DNA of 64,000 nt from Gammaproteobacteria bacterium HGW-Gammaproteobacteria-11 (GTDB taxonomy: Bacteria > Pseudomonadota > Gammaproteobacteria > Pseudomonadales > Pseudomonadaceae): positions 472,895 through 536,894 of the forward strand of contig PGZJ01000001.1 of the NCBI GenBank assembly GCA_002840055.1. The letters are read 5' to 3'. The notes beneath the pieces are model-generated. The model did not search any database. It was not told the DNA's origin and worked only from the letters and a program-made list of their open reading frames with translations. A program made the translations under genes and the position numbers. Shown here piece by piece: positions 48,378 through 57,872 of this stretch (within the stretch, counting starts at the first letter, position 1; the number at the start of each line of letters is the position of its first letter).

Positions 48378-50045
48378 TCAGCTTTTGCTGGATGGCACCA
48401 CGGCAAACTGCGCCTCATTATTTGTTGCCGGCTCAGCTGCCGCCAACTTGTCGCCCTGCACTGCCGCCTTGGCACCTGCCGAGCCTGCAGATGCCTTGCG
48501 TTTGGCTGCCGCACTGCTGCGCGCCGGTTTTTTCGCCACAGGCTTGTTTGCTGCATCAGCATTCTTCACCTCAGCAGCTGGCAGCGCTTTGCTGCTCTCG
48601 CGCTCGGCGGACTGACGCATGGCTTGCTCATACGCATCAACCAGGGTCAGAAACTCCTGTGTAGACTCCTCAAGAAAGCCGATATACCTGTCCATATCCG
48701 GCATCACCTTACGGTCCGCAAGCACGCCGACATTCAACTTGTCATAAATACCGGTCATGCCATGACTGATCGCCACACCATCGGAGATCGGCACCAGCGG
48801 AAACACCTGATTGACCTTGGCTCCGGCAAAATACTTGGGCGCCATGCCCGGAATACCCGGCACATTGGTGGTCACGGTATTGATCAGCGGGAAACGACCA
48901 GCCAGTCGCGACTTGTTCTGTGCCCAGGCACCCAGGGCACGCATATAGGCCGGTATCATGTCACCTGCCGAATTGGTCAGATCACAAAGCACTTCCTTGG
49001 CCAATGGAATGCCGCGCTCGGTACGCCGGTGCACGGCAATCAGGCGCTCGACCGGATCCTCAAGATCCGTACCGATACCGATGTACATGGCGGATATCAG
49101 ATTCCCGCAATCCTTGCGCGCTTCATCCGGGCGAATCGACACCGGGCACATGGAGACAAGGGACTCGACCGGCAGTTGTTTGTGAAAACTCAGGTAGCGG
49201 CGAAGTCCACCGGCAATGATGGCAATGATCACATCATTCATGCTGGACCCCGGGCTCAGCACGCGCATGCGTTTCAGATCGCTGATATTCCAGATATGCA
49301 CGCCATAGGAGCGATGAGGGGTAATAGGCGTATTGAAAATGGTCTTGGGCACCCGTTTCTGGTCCGGTTTGGCATCGGAACGCAGGCGCCGCGCCAGCTC
49401 GATACTCTTGCGCGAAAACACCGCGCCAGCCTTCAGCGTTCGCAGAGCCTGACCCATCATGCGGGGTGCGGTTCGGGCCCACATTTCCAAACGGGTAGGT
49501 GCGCGCTCAGCCACTTCAACCCGGTCACGGCGGCCATATTCATGGGAAAAGGTGTCTTCCCACAGGGCCGTGGTCAGTTCAAGGCCCGCTTTGCCGTCAA
49601 CGTAGGCATGGTGAAAGCGGATCAGTACAGCGAAGCTACCGGGCGGCACACCTTCGACATTGTTGACCCCTTCGATGATATAGATTTCCCAGGGCGCGCG
49701 CTCCATATCCACGCTGCGCGACATGGTGCGCGCGGTGAAAATGCACAGCTGCCGCCAGTCGCCGGGCTGCGGCAGGCCAACGTGGCGCACGTGGTATTCA
49801 AGGTCAAAGTTTTCGTCATCCAGCCAGTACGGATCATCCAGTTGGAAAGGCGCCTGCTCGAGGCGGCGACGGAAATACGAGGTTGTATTCAGACGGTCCC
49901 CGACGTATTGCAGAATGTCCTTGTGGCGGACCAGCCCACCGGGTGCAGTGCTCTGGTCACAGAGCCACAGACTGCCAATCATCATCGGCTGATTGGGGCT
50001 CTCAAAATAGTAGAAATGCGAATCCATGGGCGTCAGTTGTTTCAT
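48378..50045 (-). CDS. Wax ester synthase / diacylglycerol acyltransferase
   Basis: The enzyme esterifies fatty alcohols or diacylglycerol with acyl-CoA to make storage lipids. The catalytic HHxxxDG motif appears as RFHHAYVDGKAGL, with PLDW-like and NDVIIAIIAGGLRRYL motifs also present. The N-terminal MKQLTPMDSHFYYFE and the C-terminal SHGMTGIYDKLNVGVLADR complete the fold. After about residue 475 there is an unusual tail of about 75 residues rich in Ala, Lys and Ser (VAKKPARSSAAAKRKASAGS). The ATG follows GAGGA. It is the first gene of a likely two-gene unit with the patatin lipase. The 409-bp gap upstream (50046-50454) is AT-rich and shows no gene. Confidence 0.93.
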   Translation of the reverse strand: MKQLTPMDSHFYYFESPNQPMMIGSLWLCDQSTAPGGLVRHKDILQYVGDRLNTTSYFRRRLEQAPFQLDDPYWLDDENFDLEYHVRHVGLPQPGDWRQLCIFTARTMSRSVDMERAPWEIYIIEGVNNVEGVPPGSFAVLIRFHHAYVDGKAGLELTTALWEDTFSHEYGRRDRVEVAERAPTRLEMWARTAPRMMGQALRTLKAGAVFSRKSIELARRLRSDAKPDQKRVPKTIFNTPITPHRSYGVHIWNISDLKRMRVLSPGSSMNDVIIAIIAGGLRRYLSFHKQLPVESLVSMCPVSIRPDEARKDCGNLISAMYIGIGTDLEDPVERLIAVHRRTERGIPLAKEVLCDLTNSAGDMIPAYMRALGAWAQNKSRLAGRFPLINTVTTNVPGIPGMAPKYFAGAKVNQVFPLVPISDGVAISHGMTGIYDKLNVGVLADRKVMPDMDRYIGFLEESTQEFLTLVDAYEQAMRQSAERESSKALPAAEVKNADAANKPVAKKPARSSAAAKRKASAGSAGAKAAVQGDKLAAAEPATNNEAQFAVVPSSKS

Positions 50046-50454
50046 TGGAACAGTCCTCGTTCGCCAAGGTGGGTGTAGGGTCAGGCAGCATGAACAAAGG
50101 CTATGATTGCCTCTTGAAGATCAGCGTGTATTGACCCTGATCAAGGGTACACGCCAATAAAATAAGGCATTTCACAAAGCCGACGGCATATCACGCCATC
50201 CCGAGCTTGAGACATAAATAGATAATGCAATTATATGACCAACAGGTCACGAAATCAGATATTTTTTATGTCAGAACGACAGGATGTGACCCAGCTAACA
50301 CCGGGCAGCCGCTCTACAGTGCACGGCGCAGCGGAGAGTACAGGTATGATGAAACAGTGCTTGGACGAATCTGGGCACCCCTTGCAGACCAAGTCATGCA
50401 CCAAAAAAGCGCATGAACACATCAGCAAGGGGTGCACCTGAGCGCAAGGAATGC

Positions 50455-51522
50455 TCAGCTTTTACCCGACGCGTTGCGCAACCGGTCACGCAGCAGGATC
50501 AAGACCAGGGTAACGGCCGTTAACGGCAGCAGGTAAAAGACCACTGCACTGCCCAGTCCGGGCAGACTGTTGGCCGTGCCGCTGGTCACTACATGCAAGG
50601 TATAGAGGATGAAGTAGCCGAGAAACAACAAAGCCTCCCAGCGACCGATACGCATGCCGCTGATAAAAATGGGCAGGCAGGCTATCGCTACCGCCAGCAT
50701 CACCAACAGGTCAAAGCGCAAAACCGCCTCGCTGACGACAACGCCGGATGGCGCTACCAGTGCAGCCAGACCCAGCACCGCCAAAAGGTTGAAGATATTG
50801 CTGCCGATCACGTTACCGACGGCTATATCCCGCTGCCCTCGAATACTGGCCATGACCGAGGTGGCGACCTCAGGCAGTGAGGTGCCAGCAGCGACTATGG
50901 TCAGCGCCACGACCCGCTCAGAGACCCCAAAACTCAGGGCCATACTGACCGCACCATTGACCAGCCATCGAGCGCCCAGCACCAGCATGACCAAACCAAT
51001 GACTATCCACAACGCATTAAGCCATACCGGCGCAGCAGCCTTGTCTTCAGGCAAGTCGTCGACCTGGTTCTCGCGGCGGCTGCTGATGATCAGAAAGGCC
51101 GTATAGGCCAGAATCAGCACAAACAACAAGGCGCCATCCAGACGGCCCAGGCGGCCATCAAGGGCCAGCAGCAGAACCAGCAGGCTGGCACCGATCATGA
51201 TCGGCACATCCAGGCGGATCAACTGACGCGACACCACCAAGGGCGCAATCAATGCTGACAAGCCGAGAATAAACAGCACGTTGAAGATATTGCTGCCAAC
51301 TACGTTGCCCAGCGCGATATCACCCTGACCTGACACCGACGCATTGACGCTTACCGCCATCTCCGGCGCACTGGTACCAAAAGCAACTACGGTCAGACCA
51401 ATCACAAGCGGCGAAATCCTGAAGCTTGCCGCGACACGTGCGGCGCCCTTGACCAGCAGCTCGGCACCCACTACCAGTAATACCAGACCAACAACAAAGA
51501 GTACCAACACCATCGGCGACAT
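50455..51522 (-). CDS. Calcium/sodium antiporter (YrbG-like CaCA family)
   Basis: This 355-aa inner-membrane exchanger has two homologous halves of five helices. The alpha repeats are visible as VVAFGTSAPEMAVSVNAS ... GNVVGSNIFNVLF and VAAGTSLPEVATSVMAS ... GNVIGSNIFNLLA, carrying the ion-binding Glu residues. The frame extends to 51570, but the ATG at 51522 (MSPMVLVLF) has an excellent GGGGAGGGG ribosome binding site. It is divergent from the DUF2855 gene. Ion specificity is inferred from the family. Confidence 0.93.
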   Translation of the reverse strand: MSPMVLVLFVVGLVLLVVGAELLVKGAARVAASFRISPLVIGLTVVAFGTSAPEMAVSVNASVSGQGDIALGNVVGSNIFNVLFILGLSALIAPLVVSRQLIRLDVPIMIGASLLVLLLALDGRLGRLDGALLFVLILAYTAFLIISSRRENQVDDLPEDKAAAPVWLNALWIVIGLVMLVLGARWLVNGAVSMALSFGVSERVVALTIVAAGTSLPEVATSVMASIRGQRDIAVGNVIGSNIFNLLAVLGLAALVAPSGVVVSEAVLRFDLLVMLAVAIACLPIFISGMRIGRWEALLFLGYFILYTLHVVTSGTANSLPGLGSAVVFYLLPLTAVTLVLILLRDRLRNASGKS

Positions 51523-51736
51523 GATTCTCACCCCTCCCCGGGGTATAAGCAGGATACTCTGCACTGCCAATCTAGCATGCCGGCAGCGCGCCCATAAGAG
51601 GCCAACCAGCGATATATCAGCGGCTATCTCGCCCCCTGTTATCGGGCTCTATTATGGGCATGATTAAACACAGACCCGGCCAGCAATTTCAGGCAGGATA
51701 AAGGCTTTGATACCCACCCAACCGGAGGCCAGGCGC

Positions 51737-52834
51737 ATGAACAGCAGCCGTTTTGTTGTCGACCAGAACCACCTTGAACAGTGCGAGACGCAGACACTGC
51801 CAACTATCGAGGCCGCAGACCTGAGCGAAGGTGAAGTCCTGCTCAAGGTCGACAGTGCCGCCTTTACCGCCAATAACATTACCTATGCGGCATTGGGTAA
51901 GCGCTTCAAGTACTGGGACTTCTTCCCCGCCGAGGCACCCTGGGGCCAGATTCCGGTCTGGGGCTTTGCCGATGTCAGTGCTTCGCGCCACCCTGAGATC
52001 AGTGTCGGCAGTCGGGTCTATGGTTATCTGCCGATGGCAAGCCAGTTGCTTGTGCTACCCGGCAGGGTCAGCCAGAGCAGTTTTGTTGACACCTCGGCGC
52101 ACCGCACGCATCTGGCCCTGGCCTACAACCAGTATGTGTTTACCGCCACAGACCCGGCTTACCAGCCACAATACGAAGCCCTGCAGATGCTGCTGCGCCC
52201 GTTACTGCTGACCTCCTTTCTGCTGGATGACTTTCTGGCGGAAAACGCCTTCTTCAGCGCCGACCAGATCATTCTTACCAGCGCCTCAAGCAAGACCGCC
52301 CTGGGACTGGCCTTTATGCTCCAGCACCAGCGTAGTCAGCGCGGCCAGCCCCTGACTATCACCGCACTGACCTCGAGCAGCAACTGCGCCTTTGTCGAGT
52401 CACTGGGTTATTACGACAAGGTTGTCAGCTACGATGCAATCGACAGTCTGGATGCCAATCAATTGTCGGTCTCGGTAGACTTTGCCGGCAATGGCCAGGT
52501 ACTGGCGGACATTCATCAGCACTTTGCCGATAACCTGCGTTTCAGTTCGCTGGTGGGCGCCGCCCATTGGGATCAGCGAGGGGGTGACAAGCAATTGCCG
52601 GGACCGGCCGCCGAGGTTTTCTTCGCTCCCGGCTACTGGGAGACACGCGGTAAAGAATTGGGCAATGCCGAGTTGATGCAGCGTTTCGCCCGGCTCTGGG
52701 CGCCGCTGGTCGGCTCAGTGGCAAAATGGATGAAGGTTAATGAGGTGCGCGGCGAACAGGCTATCGCCAAGGCCTATCTGGACACACTGAAAGGCAACAT
52801 CAGCCCGGAGCAAGGCACTATCATGCGCTTTTGA
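51737..52834 (+). CDS. DUF2855 family protein (MDR-like fold)
   Basis: This 365-aa soluble protein resembles the DUF2855 family. The layout recalls zinc-independent medium-chain dehydrogenases: an N-terminal GroES-like part (LSEGEVLLKVDSAAFTANNI, YLPMASQLLVLPG) and a C-terminal Rossmann-like part (ILTSASSKTALGLAFML). The start at 51737 has GGAGG upstream; the frame extends to 51707. It is followed by a strong terminator. The reaction is unknown; quinone or enone reduction is a plausible guess. Confidence 0.85.
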   Translation: MNSSRFVVDQNHLEQCETQTLPTIEAADLSEGEVLLKVDSAAFTANNITYAALGKRFKYWDFFPAEAPWGQIPVWGFADVSASRHPEISVGSRVYGYLPMASQLLVLPGRVSQSSFVDTSAHRTHLALAYNQYVFTATDPAYQPQYEALQMLLRPLLLTSFLLDDFLAENAFFSADQIILTSASSKTALGLAFMLQHQRSQRGQPLTITALTSSSNCAFVESLGYYDKVVSYDAIDSLDANQLSVSVDFAGNGQVLADIHQHFADNLRFSSLVGAAHWDQRGGDKQLPGPAAEVFFAPGYWETRGKELGNAELMQRFARLWAPLVGSVAKWMKVNEVRGEQAIAKAYLDTLKGNISPEQGTIMRF

Positions 52835-52848
52835 TGATACCTGGAACA

Positions 52849-52886
52849 GGCCGGACGGACCTTCAGGTTTCCGTCCGGCCTTTTCG
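52849..52886 (+). terminator. Intrinsic terminator after the DUF2855 gene
   Basis: GGCCGGACGGA and TCCGTCCGGCC form a perfect 11-bp stem around a 10-nt loop, followed by TTTTCGTTT. It lies 15 bp after the stop codon and just before the end of the convergent NYN/PIN-like gene. Confidence 0.9.
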
Positions 52887-52896
52887 TTTGCCAAGG

Positions 52897-53538
52897 CTAT
52901 CGGCTGTCTGCCAACTGGCTTATCACCGCATCGTCATATAGCGCGCGACCCTGTTCGATACGCACCGCCCCAGCGCGTAACAGGGCTTCATAGACAATCC
53001 CCGCCTTGACTGGCTGCAGCTTGAACTTATTGTTGACACTGTTACGCAGACTGTCCTGACGCGCCGGACGGTTACGACTGTAACGCAGCAGATGCTGGGC
53101 ATAGAGCCGCACCGACTCATCCAGTTCGTCACCGTTTTCGGCATCCGCCTTCTGTGAACCAACCCGCTCGGCGGAGCGCCCCTGACTGCGCAGCAGGCCT
53201 ATGGTATGGTCCAGATCACTGTCGTTGGAGACAATCACAAAGTGCGCATCCTCCGGCAACTCATGCATCAACATGCCGGCAAAGAAACAGATACCAAAGT
53301 CCGCCGCATTCTTGCCGGTCTGCTCCATCTTGTGAATGGTCAGTTTTTCCGAATTGATCGCTTGGGCCAGTGGTACCAACCAGTCCAGCGGCACCTTGGG
53401 CCCGCGCTGGGCATAACAGATGATCACCCGATCAAAATGCTCCAGACTCCTGGGCAGGTTATTCAGGTGATGCGGGCAATTCTCCAGATCAAGCAACAAC
53501 ACGCTGGCTGGCGTTCGATCCGCGCCGGTCTCGGTCAT
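52897..53538 (-). CDS. NYN/PIN-like nuclease-fold protein
   Basis: This 213-aa protein has a PIN-like fold with acidic residues in the expected places: LLLDLENCPHH near the N-terminus, KNAADFGICFFAG mid-domain and VSNDSDLDHTIGLLRSQG after it. The C-terminal region of about 70 residues looks like a small winged-helix-type module (NNKFKLQPVKAGIVYEALLR). It starts 2 bp after the stop of the PBP-like gene, with a GGGGGAGGG site, so the two are co-translated. RNase activity is inferred from the fold; the target is unknown. Confidence 0.85.
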   Translation of the reverse strand: MTETGADRTPASVLLLDLENCPHHLNNLPRSLEHFDRVIICYAQRGPKVPLDWLVPLAQAINSEKLTIHKMEQTGKNAADFGICFFAGMLMHELPEDAHFVIVSNDSDLDHTIGLLRSQGRSAERVGSQKADAENGDELDESVRLYAQHLLRYSRNRPARQDSLRNSVNNKFKLQPVKAGIVYEALLRAGAVRIEQGRALYDDAVISQLADSR

Positions 53539-53540
53539 GC

Positions 53541-56500
53541 TTACCCTCCCCCACCCATCAGCTCCGTCAGTTGCTGGCCATGCTCTGACTCGATACTACC
53601 AGGCAGACAGCGCAACGCCGGGATGCTCAGATAATCCTGCAGCAGCGGCGCCATGCCCTTGAGCACTTGCACCGGCAAAGCCGAGGTAAAACTGAATCCG
53701 TCTGCCGCCCGGCCTGGCACGAAGGCGGTCAAGCTGCCGAAGTGATCCGGTCCAAGATAGAACACAAAAGTCGCTGTTCGATTCATCACCTCACTGGCGC
53801 TGGAACGACCATCACTGGTCAGGCTGTGGATGCGATTATCACCGGTGCCGGTCTTGCCACCGATGTCCAGTGCGGTTCCATCCACATTGACAAATGCACC
53901 TTGCAATCGCCTTGCCGTACCGTTATTGACCACATCAGCCAGGCTGGCCCGCAGCGTCGCCGCCACCGCCGGATGCATGACCTGCTGGCCGGCATCATCC
54001 TGTCGCTGCAGGCGCACCTCATAGGGTGTATGTTCGGCAAAGTGCAGATCATTGATACGCCGGCTGCCATAGCGCACACCGCCGTTCTGAATGATCCCCA
54101 TCAACTCGGCCAGCGCCGCAGGACGATCACCGGCACTACCCAGCGCCGTGCCCAAGGACGGCACCAGATGGGCAAAGGGATAACCCAGTCGCTGCCAGCG
54201 CCGATGCACCTCGGAAAAGGCTTCGACTTCCAGCATGCTGCGAATACGTGTATCCCGCGCACTGCGGTGCCGAGTACGGAACAGCCAGCCATAGACCTCC
54301 TGACGCTGAGCCTCACTGGCGGCCACCGCAGCGGAAAAATCAGCAACAGGGTCCGAATTGAGCTTATAGGCCAGCAGCCACAATTCCAGCGGGTGCACAC
54401 GGGCGATATAGGCCTGATCAGGCAGGCTGTAGCGCCCGGGACCGTAATCGCGATACAGCACACGCAAGCGCTCTTCGCTCAAGGTATTCTGACCGGGTTG
54501 GCTGAGCATAAAGGCATCAAAGGCAGACCGATCGACCTCTGGATACAGGTATCGGTGCACCGCCGCCAGCCGCGCCGAGGTTGGACGCAGCCCCGTTAGA
54601 AAGGTCTCCAGCCGCTGCTGCTCATCCAGACCGTCGTACTTGCGCCAGAAACGCAACAGAAAGGTCGTGCCCTCACGGTCGGCAAAACGACGCAGATACG
54701 CCTCGCGCAGGGGATCTGCGTCATTCCGCATCAAGGCTTGATAATCGACGCTGGCGGCATTGTTGGCGTAACGCAGAATATCCCGCAGCAGGCGCACAAA
54801 GGGCAGATTGATCGACTCGCGCATGGCCTCACGCAGGGTTGGGTTTCGGCCATTATCCTCACGCCGGAAATTGCTGAACCGCTGCACCCCACCCCCGGTA
54901 AAGAAACGCTCGTCGGGATTGGCCGAGTAGCGGCGCTCCAACGCAGCCTCAAGCATTTGCTCGACAGGGGCCTGCGGATTGCTGCGCAGATAGTTCGCCG
55001 CCCACTGACTCAAGGCATCATCGCCAACCGCTTGCGCCCGCGCTTCATCATCCTGCAAGCGGCTATGCAGTTCGGCAATAATCTCGAGATAGGTCGCCAG
55101 CACTCGCAATTTGGCGGTGGAGCCCAGTTCCAGCTTACTGCCCTCGTTCAGATCGAAGGGCAGACCGGTGTTATCGGTTTGCACCCGCACCTGATTGCCG
55201 CCCTCTGCACGCTGCATCAGAGTAAAACTGTAGCGCACCTGCCCAACCTTGTCGGGGGCCAGCAAGCGCTCACCAAACAGCCCCACCCCCTGTGCCACCT
55301 GGGGGTCAGCCAGGCTTTCCAGGTAGGCACTGACCTGCTGCTGCAGATCACCATGCAGGCTGCTGTCTGCTTGCAGGTCGAAGCGATCCACAGCGTACTG
55401 CGCCTGTCCCAGCAAACCGGCCAGACGGCTCCGCGCCACCGTTACCGCTTTATTTGCAGGCAAGCGGTCACGCAATGGCTGGCTGGCCCAGTCACGAAAC
55501 ACTAAAGGACTGACCAATGTCTGATCTCGCAACGCAGAATCAACCAGGCCGTCGCGGTTCATCAAACGCACATGGCTGTCAATCAGCGCCTCAAGATTGG
55601 CACGACCCTGTAACAGGTAATAGCTTGGGCGACGCTGTGCAATCAACAGCGCCAGGGCCTGGCGCAGGGCAACAGCCTGATTCGCCAGTCCGTCTTGCCC
55701 CCTCAGAGCCCGACTGAAGCGTTCAAAGTCAGTGGCAAACCAGACCCACAGTGCATCACCCACACCGTTGACTTCACCATGCCCGGGAGCAGCGGCCAGG
55801 GGCACCGTATTCAGATAATCCAGCACCAACCGCTGACGTTCAGGCAAGGTCTCTGGCCCGTTTCGATAGGCTCGCACACTGGCTGAAGCCATCTGAATCA
55901 GCTTGTCCTGCAGACCATGGGTCCGACCTTCGCGGGAATGGCGAAATTTCTCGATCTGCGTCGCCAGGGTGCTGGCACCATAGCTGGCGCGATCAGCATT
56001 GAAACGACTACTGGCCAATGACACAGAGGCACCCGCCAGGCGCAGCCAGTTGACCGCCGGATTGACCCGAGGATGCTCGGGATTCAGCAAATCCCGATCC
56101 TCAATAAACAACAATCCCTCAACCAGCAAGGCCGGCACCTGCTCAAAGGTGCCGTATTGCCGCTGTGGATAGCGAAAATCAAACAATGGCTCGGCGCGGC
56201 AATCACGGATACCCAGACCAGCACGGGTCTTCTCCGGATAGGGTGGATGCAAACCGAGCTCGGTATAACGCAATAACGCCGGCGAAAACTGCATCTGCTC
56301 GGTAATTTCATAGCCACTCTGCTGCAAGCGTGCCAGCAGCTCTGGCAAGGCAGTGTAACCGAGGCGCTGGTTGAAAGGCCCTTGTTCGGGGTAATGCACG
56401 CGCGCACTGCTGCTCTGCACGCGATCGTAATTCAGCTGCGCGGCATATCGGCTAATAAAGTGGGATTGATAAAACGAGTGTTCAATCTCCTGACTGACTA

Positions 56501-56555
56501 GCCACCCAAGGGCCAGCAGTGCACAGAGCAAGAGTATCCAGGGTCGTGCGCGCAT
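53541..56555 (-). CDS. Large class A penicillin-binding protein-like transglycosylase/transpeptidase
   Basis: This 1,004-aa membrane-anchored protein (signal anchor about 5-25) has a GT51 glycosyltransferase domain with the catalytic Glu in LFIEDRDL (about 152) and YGASTLATQIEKF. The transpeptidase part has SxxK in LGSTAKLRVL, SxN in RESINLP, and KTG in IGGKTGTGDN. It is longer than PBP1A/1B and its N-terminal (about 30-120) and central regions are not familiar. It is not classical PBP1A, PBP1B or PBP1C. An AGGAGGAG site precedes the start. The NYN/PIN-like gene is downstream by 2 bp. Confidence 0.88.
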   Translation of the reverse strand: MRARPWILLLCALLALGWLVSQEIEHSFYQSHFISRYAAQLNYDRVQSSSARVHYPEQGPFNQRLGYTALPELLARLQQSGYEITEQMQFSPALLRYTELGLHPPYPEKTRAGLGIRDCRAEPLFDFRYPQRQYGTFEQVPALLVEGLLFIEDRDLLNPEHPRVNPAVNWLRLAGASVSLASSRFNADRASYGASTLATQIEKFRHSREGRTHGLQDKLIQMASASVRAYRNGPETLPERQRLVLDYLNTVPLAAAPGHGEVNGVGDALWVWFATDFERFSRALRGQDGLANQAVALRQALALLIAQRRPSYYLLQGRANLEALIDSHVRLMNRDGLVDSALRDQTLVSPLVFRDWASQPLRDRLPANKAVTVARSRLAGLLGQAQYAVDRFDLQADSSLHGDLQQQVSAYLESLADPQVAQGVGLFGERLLAPDKVGQVRYSFTLMQRAEGGNQVRVQTDNTGLPFDLNEGSKLELGSTAKLRVLATYLEIIAELHSRLQDDEARAQAVGDDALSQWAANYLRSNPQAPVEQMLEAALERRYSANPDERFFTGGGVQRFSNFRREDNGRNPTLREAMRESINLPFVRLLRDILRYANNAASVDYQALMRNDADPLREAYLRRFADREGTTFLLRFWRKYDGLDEQQRLETFLTGLRPTSARLAAVHRYLYPEVDRSAFDAFMLSQPGQNTLSEERLRVLYRDYGPGRYSLPDQAYIARVHPLELWLLAYKLNSDPVADFSAAVAASEAQRQEVYGWLFRTRHRSARDTRIRSMLEVEAFSEVHRRWQRLGYPFAHLVPSLGTALGSAGDRPAALAELMGIIQNGGVRYGSRRINDLHFAEHTPYEVRLQRQDDAGQQVMHPAVAATLRASLADVVNNGTARRLQGAFVNVDGTALDIGGKTGTGDNRIHSLTSDGRSSASEVMNRTATFVFYLGPDHFGSLTAFVPGRAADGFSFTSALPVQVLKGMAPLLQDYLSIPALRCLPGSIESEHGQQLTELMGGGG

Positions 56556-56650
56556 GTCTCCTCCTAGAGCTCATGCACACAGTCTAGTGCAGCCCGGTCC
56601 AAGCTGACAGGGGAAGACAGAAAGAAAGCCGCACTATCGGGCGGCGGGGC

Positions 56651-57088
56651 TCAGCCGGCCAGCCCGGCAAACAGCAACAGCCACCACAGTGCAATCAGCA
56701 GCTGCAGCAAAAAGCCGGCAAAACGCAGCCAGACAAATAAGGCTGAAGTGCTGATCAAATGCATGACCGACTGGAATAGTCGGGCTGCCAGCAGCACCAG
56801 TGCCAGACCATCCGTAAGCGCAGCTTGACCTGTCGCCAGTGCATACAGCAGCAATGCCATCAGCCAGGGCAGGTTTTCAATACAGTTGGCATGGGCGCGC
56901 ACCAGACGCTGACCAAAACCGGCGGGGGTATTACTGCCATCCGGGGCAAAGCCGTTGACCGCCATTTTGCCAGTCAACACCAACAAACCACGCTGATTGA
57001 CCATGACCAGAAGCAGTAACAGCATCCAGGCGGCAAGACCCAGGAAAGCCAGTGCAGAGGGGGATAGGGACATAGGGGTAATGCTCAT
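56651..57088 (-). CDS. MAPEG family membrane protein
   Basis: This protein of about 145 aa has four predicted transmembrane helices and the MAPEG motif RAHANCIENLPW, shared with microsomal glutathione S-transferase-like and eicosanoid-metabolism proteins. The frame extends to 57142. The ATG at 57088 (MSITPMSLS) or 57073 (MSLSPSALA) would fit the family better, but none has a strong ribosome binding site. Function in bacteria is largely unknown. Confidence 0.82.
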   Translation of the reverse strand: MSITPMSLSPSALAFLGLAAWMLLLLLVMVNQRGLLVLTGKMAVNGFAPDGSNTPAGFGQRLVRAHANCIENLPWLMALLLYALATGQAALTDGLALVLLAARLFQSVMHLISTSALFVWLRFAGFLLQLLIALWWLLLFAGLAG

Positions 57089-57241
57089 TTTGTTATTGGG
57101 GTAGCCAGAATAGAGTAAAAACTCTATAACAACCAGACTCATTATTCGGACTGTTCGGCCAAATACGCGCCTGGATTAAACGTGAAAACAACCAGCCATC
57201 CATGACTCAGCAAAGCGTCTTAAAGATGGAGTGCAAACATA

Positions 57242-57268
57242 AAAAAACCCCGGCGAACCGGGGTTTTT
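57242..57268 (-). terminator. Intrinsic terminator of pilA
   Basis: On the minus strand, AAAAACCCCGG-TTCG-CCGGGG followed by TTTTTTT forms a short GC stem with U tract and UUCG tetraloop. It begins about 58 bp after the pilA stop. The plus side also has TTTTT, so it may be bidirectional. Confidence 0.92.
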
Positions 57269-57326
57269 CAGTCTGGTTTATGAGGGCAGTAGCCAGGACG
57301 TCAGACAGCTACCCGCATAGAACAGA

Positions 57327-57764
57327 TTAGGGGCGGCAAGCAGACGGCAGGAACTTGTTGTCCAGACCGGTGCAAGTCCAGGTAGAGATCTGACCAGTAG
57401 CAGCTTCAACAGTCGGGGTCAGAGTCATGGTGTCACCGTTATGTACGCCATCGTCAAAGGCGATGGTCAGGGCACCAGCAGCAGTAACAGCAACACCACC
57501 AGCACTGAAGTAGTTACCATTCAGGGCAGCAGTACCTGCGGCAATGTTGGCATCAGCATCAACACCGGCTACACCACCGTTCTCGGCAGAGTAAACAGCG
57601 ATATCAGCGCGCAGGCCAGCAGTGGCGCTCAGCGGCTCGGAAGCCTGGGCACGACCGGTGTAATCCTGGTAAGCAGGCAGTGCGATGGCAGCCAGAATAC
57701 CGATGATGGCTACAACGATCATCAGTTCGATCAGGGTAAAACCTTTCTGCATTTGTGATTTCAT
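57327..57764 (-). CDS. pilA: Type IV major pilin PilA
   Basis: This 145-aa prepilin has the leader MKSQMQKG, the cleavage site before [19 protein letters not shown], and Glu5 of the mature protein. The C-terminal disulfide loop is WTC ... SAC with 11 residues between the cysteines. The frame extends to 57794; the ATG at 57764 has a GGAG ribosome binding site. It is divergent from pilB, and its promoter at 57811 is sigma-54-type. The variable middle part (about 55-125) is Ala/Gly-rich, so strain-specific antigenic variation is likely. No pilin-glycosylation or accessory gene is adjacent. Confidence 0.96.
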   Translation of the reverse strand: MKSQMQKGFTLIELMIVVAIIGILAAIALPAYQDYTGRAQASEPLSATAGLRADIAVYSAENGGVAGVDADANIAAGTAALNGNYFSAGGVAVTAAGALTIAFDDGVHNGDTMTLTPTVEAATGQISTWTCTGLDNKFLPSACRP

Positions 57765-57810
57765 GTGCAACTCCATATTTTGGTAGATAGCCACAGGGCT
57801 GATTTGAGTA

Positions 57811-57827
57811 AAGCATATTGCATGCCA
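57811..57827 (-). promoter_or_regulatory. Sigma-54 promoter of pilA
   Basis: On the minus strand, TGGCATGCAATATGCTT has GG and GC separated by exactly 10 nt (-24/-12), matching TGGCAC-N5-TTGCA with small deviations. The predicted transcription start is about 57801, giving a leader of about 37 nt to the pilA start. Confidence 0.9.
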
Positions 57828-57872
57828 GCGTCAACATATCCTGCAAACATCAGCTTTCCCGCCGGGCTGCAA

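Noticed and set aside
50225..50441. Small open frames in the 50046-50454 gap
   Set aside because: Overlapping frames of 60-68 aa on both strands with no ribosome binding site, motif or family resemblance.
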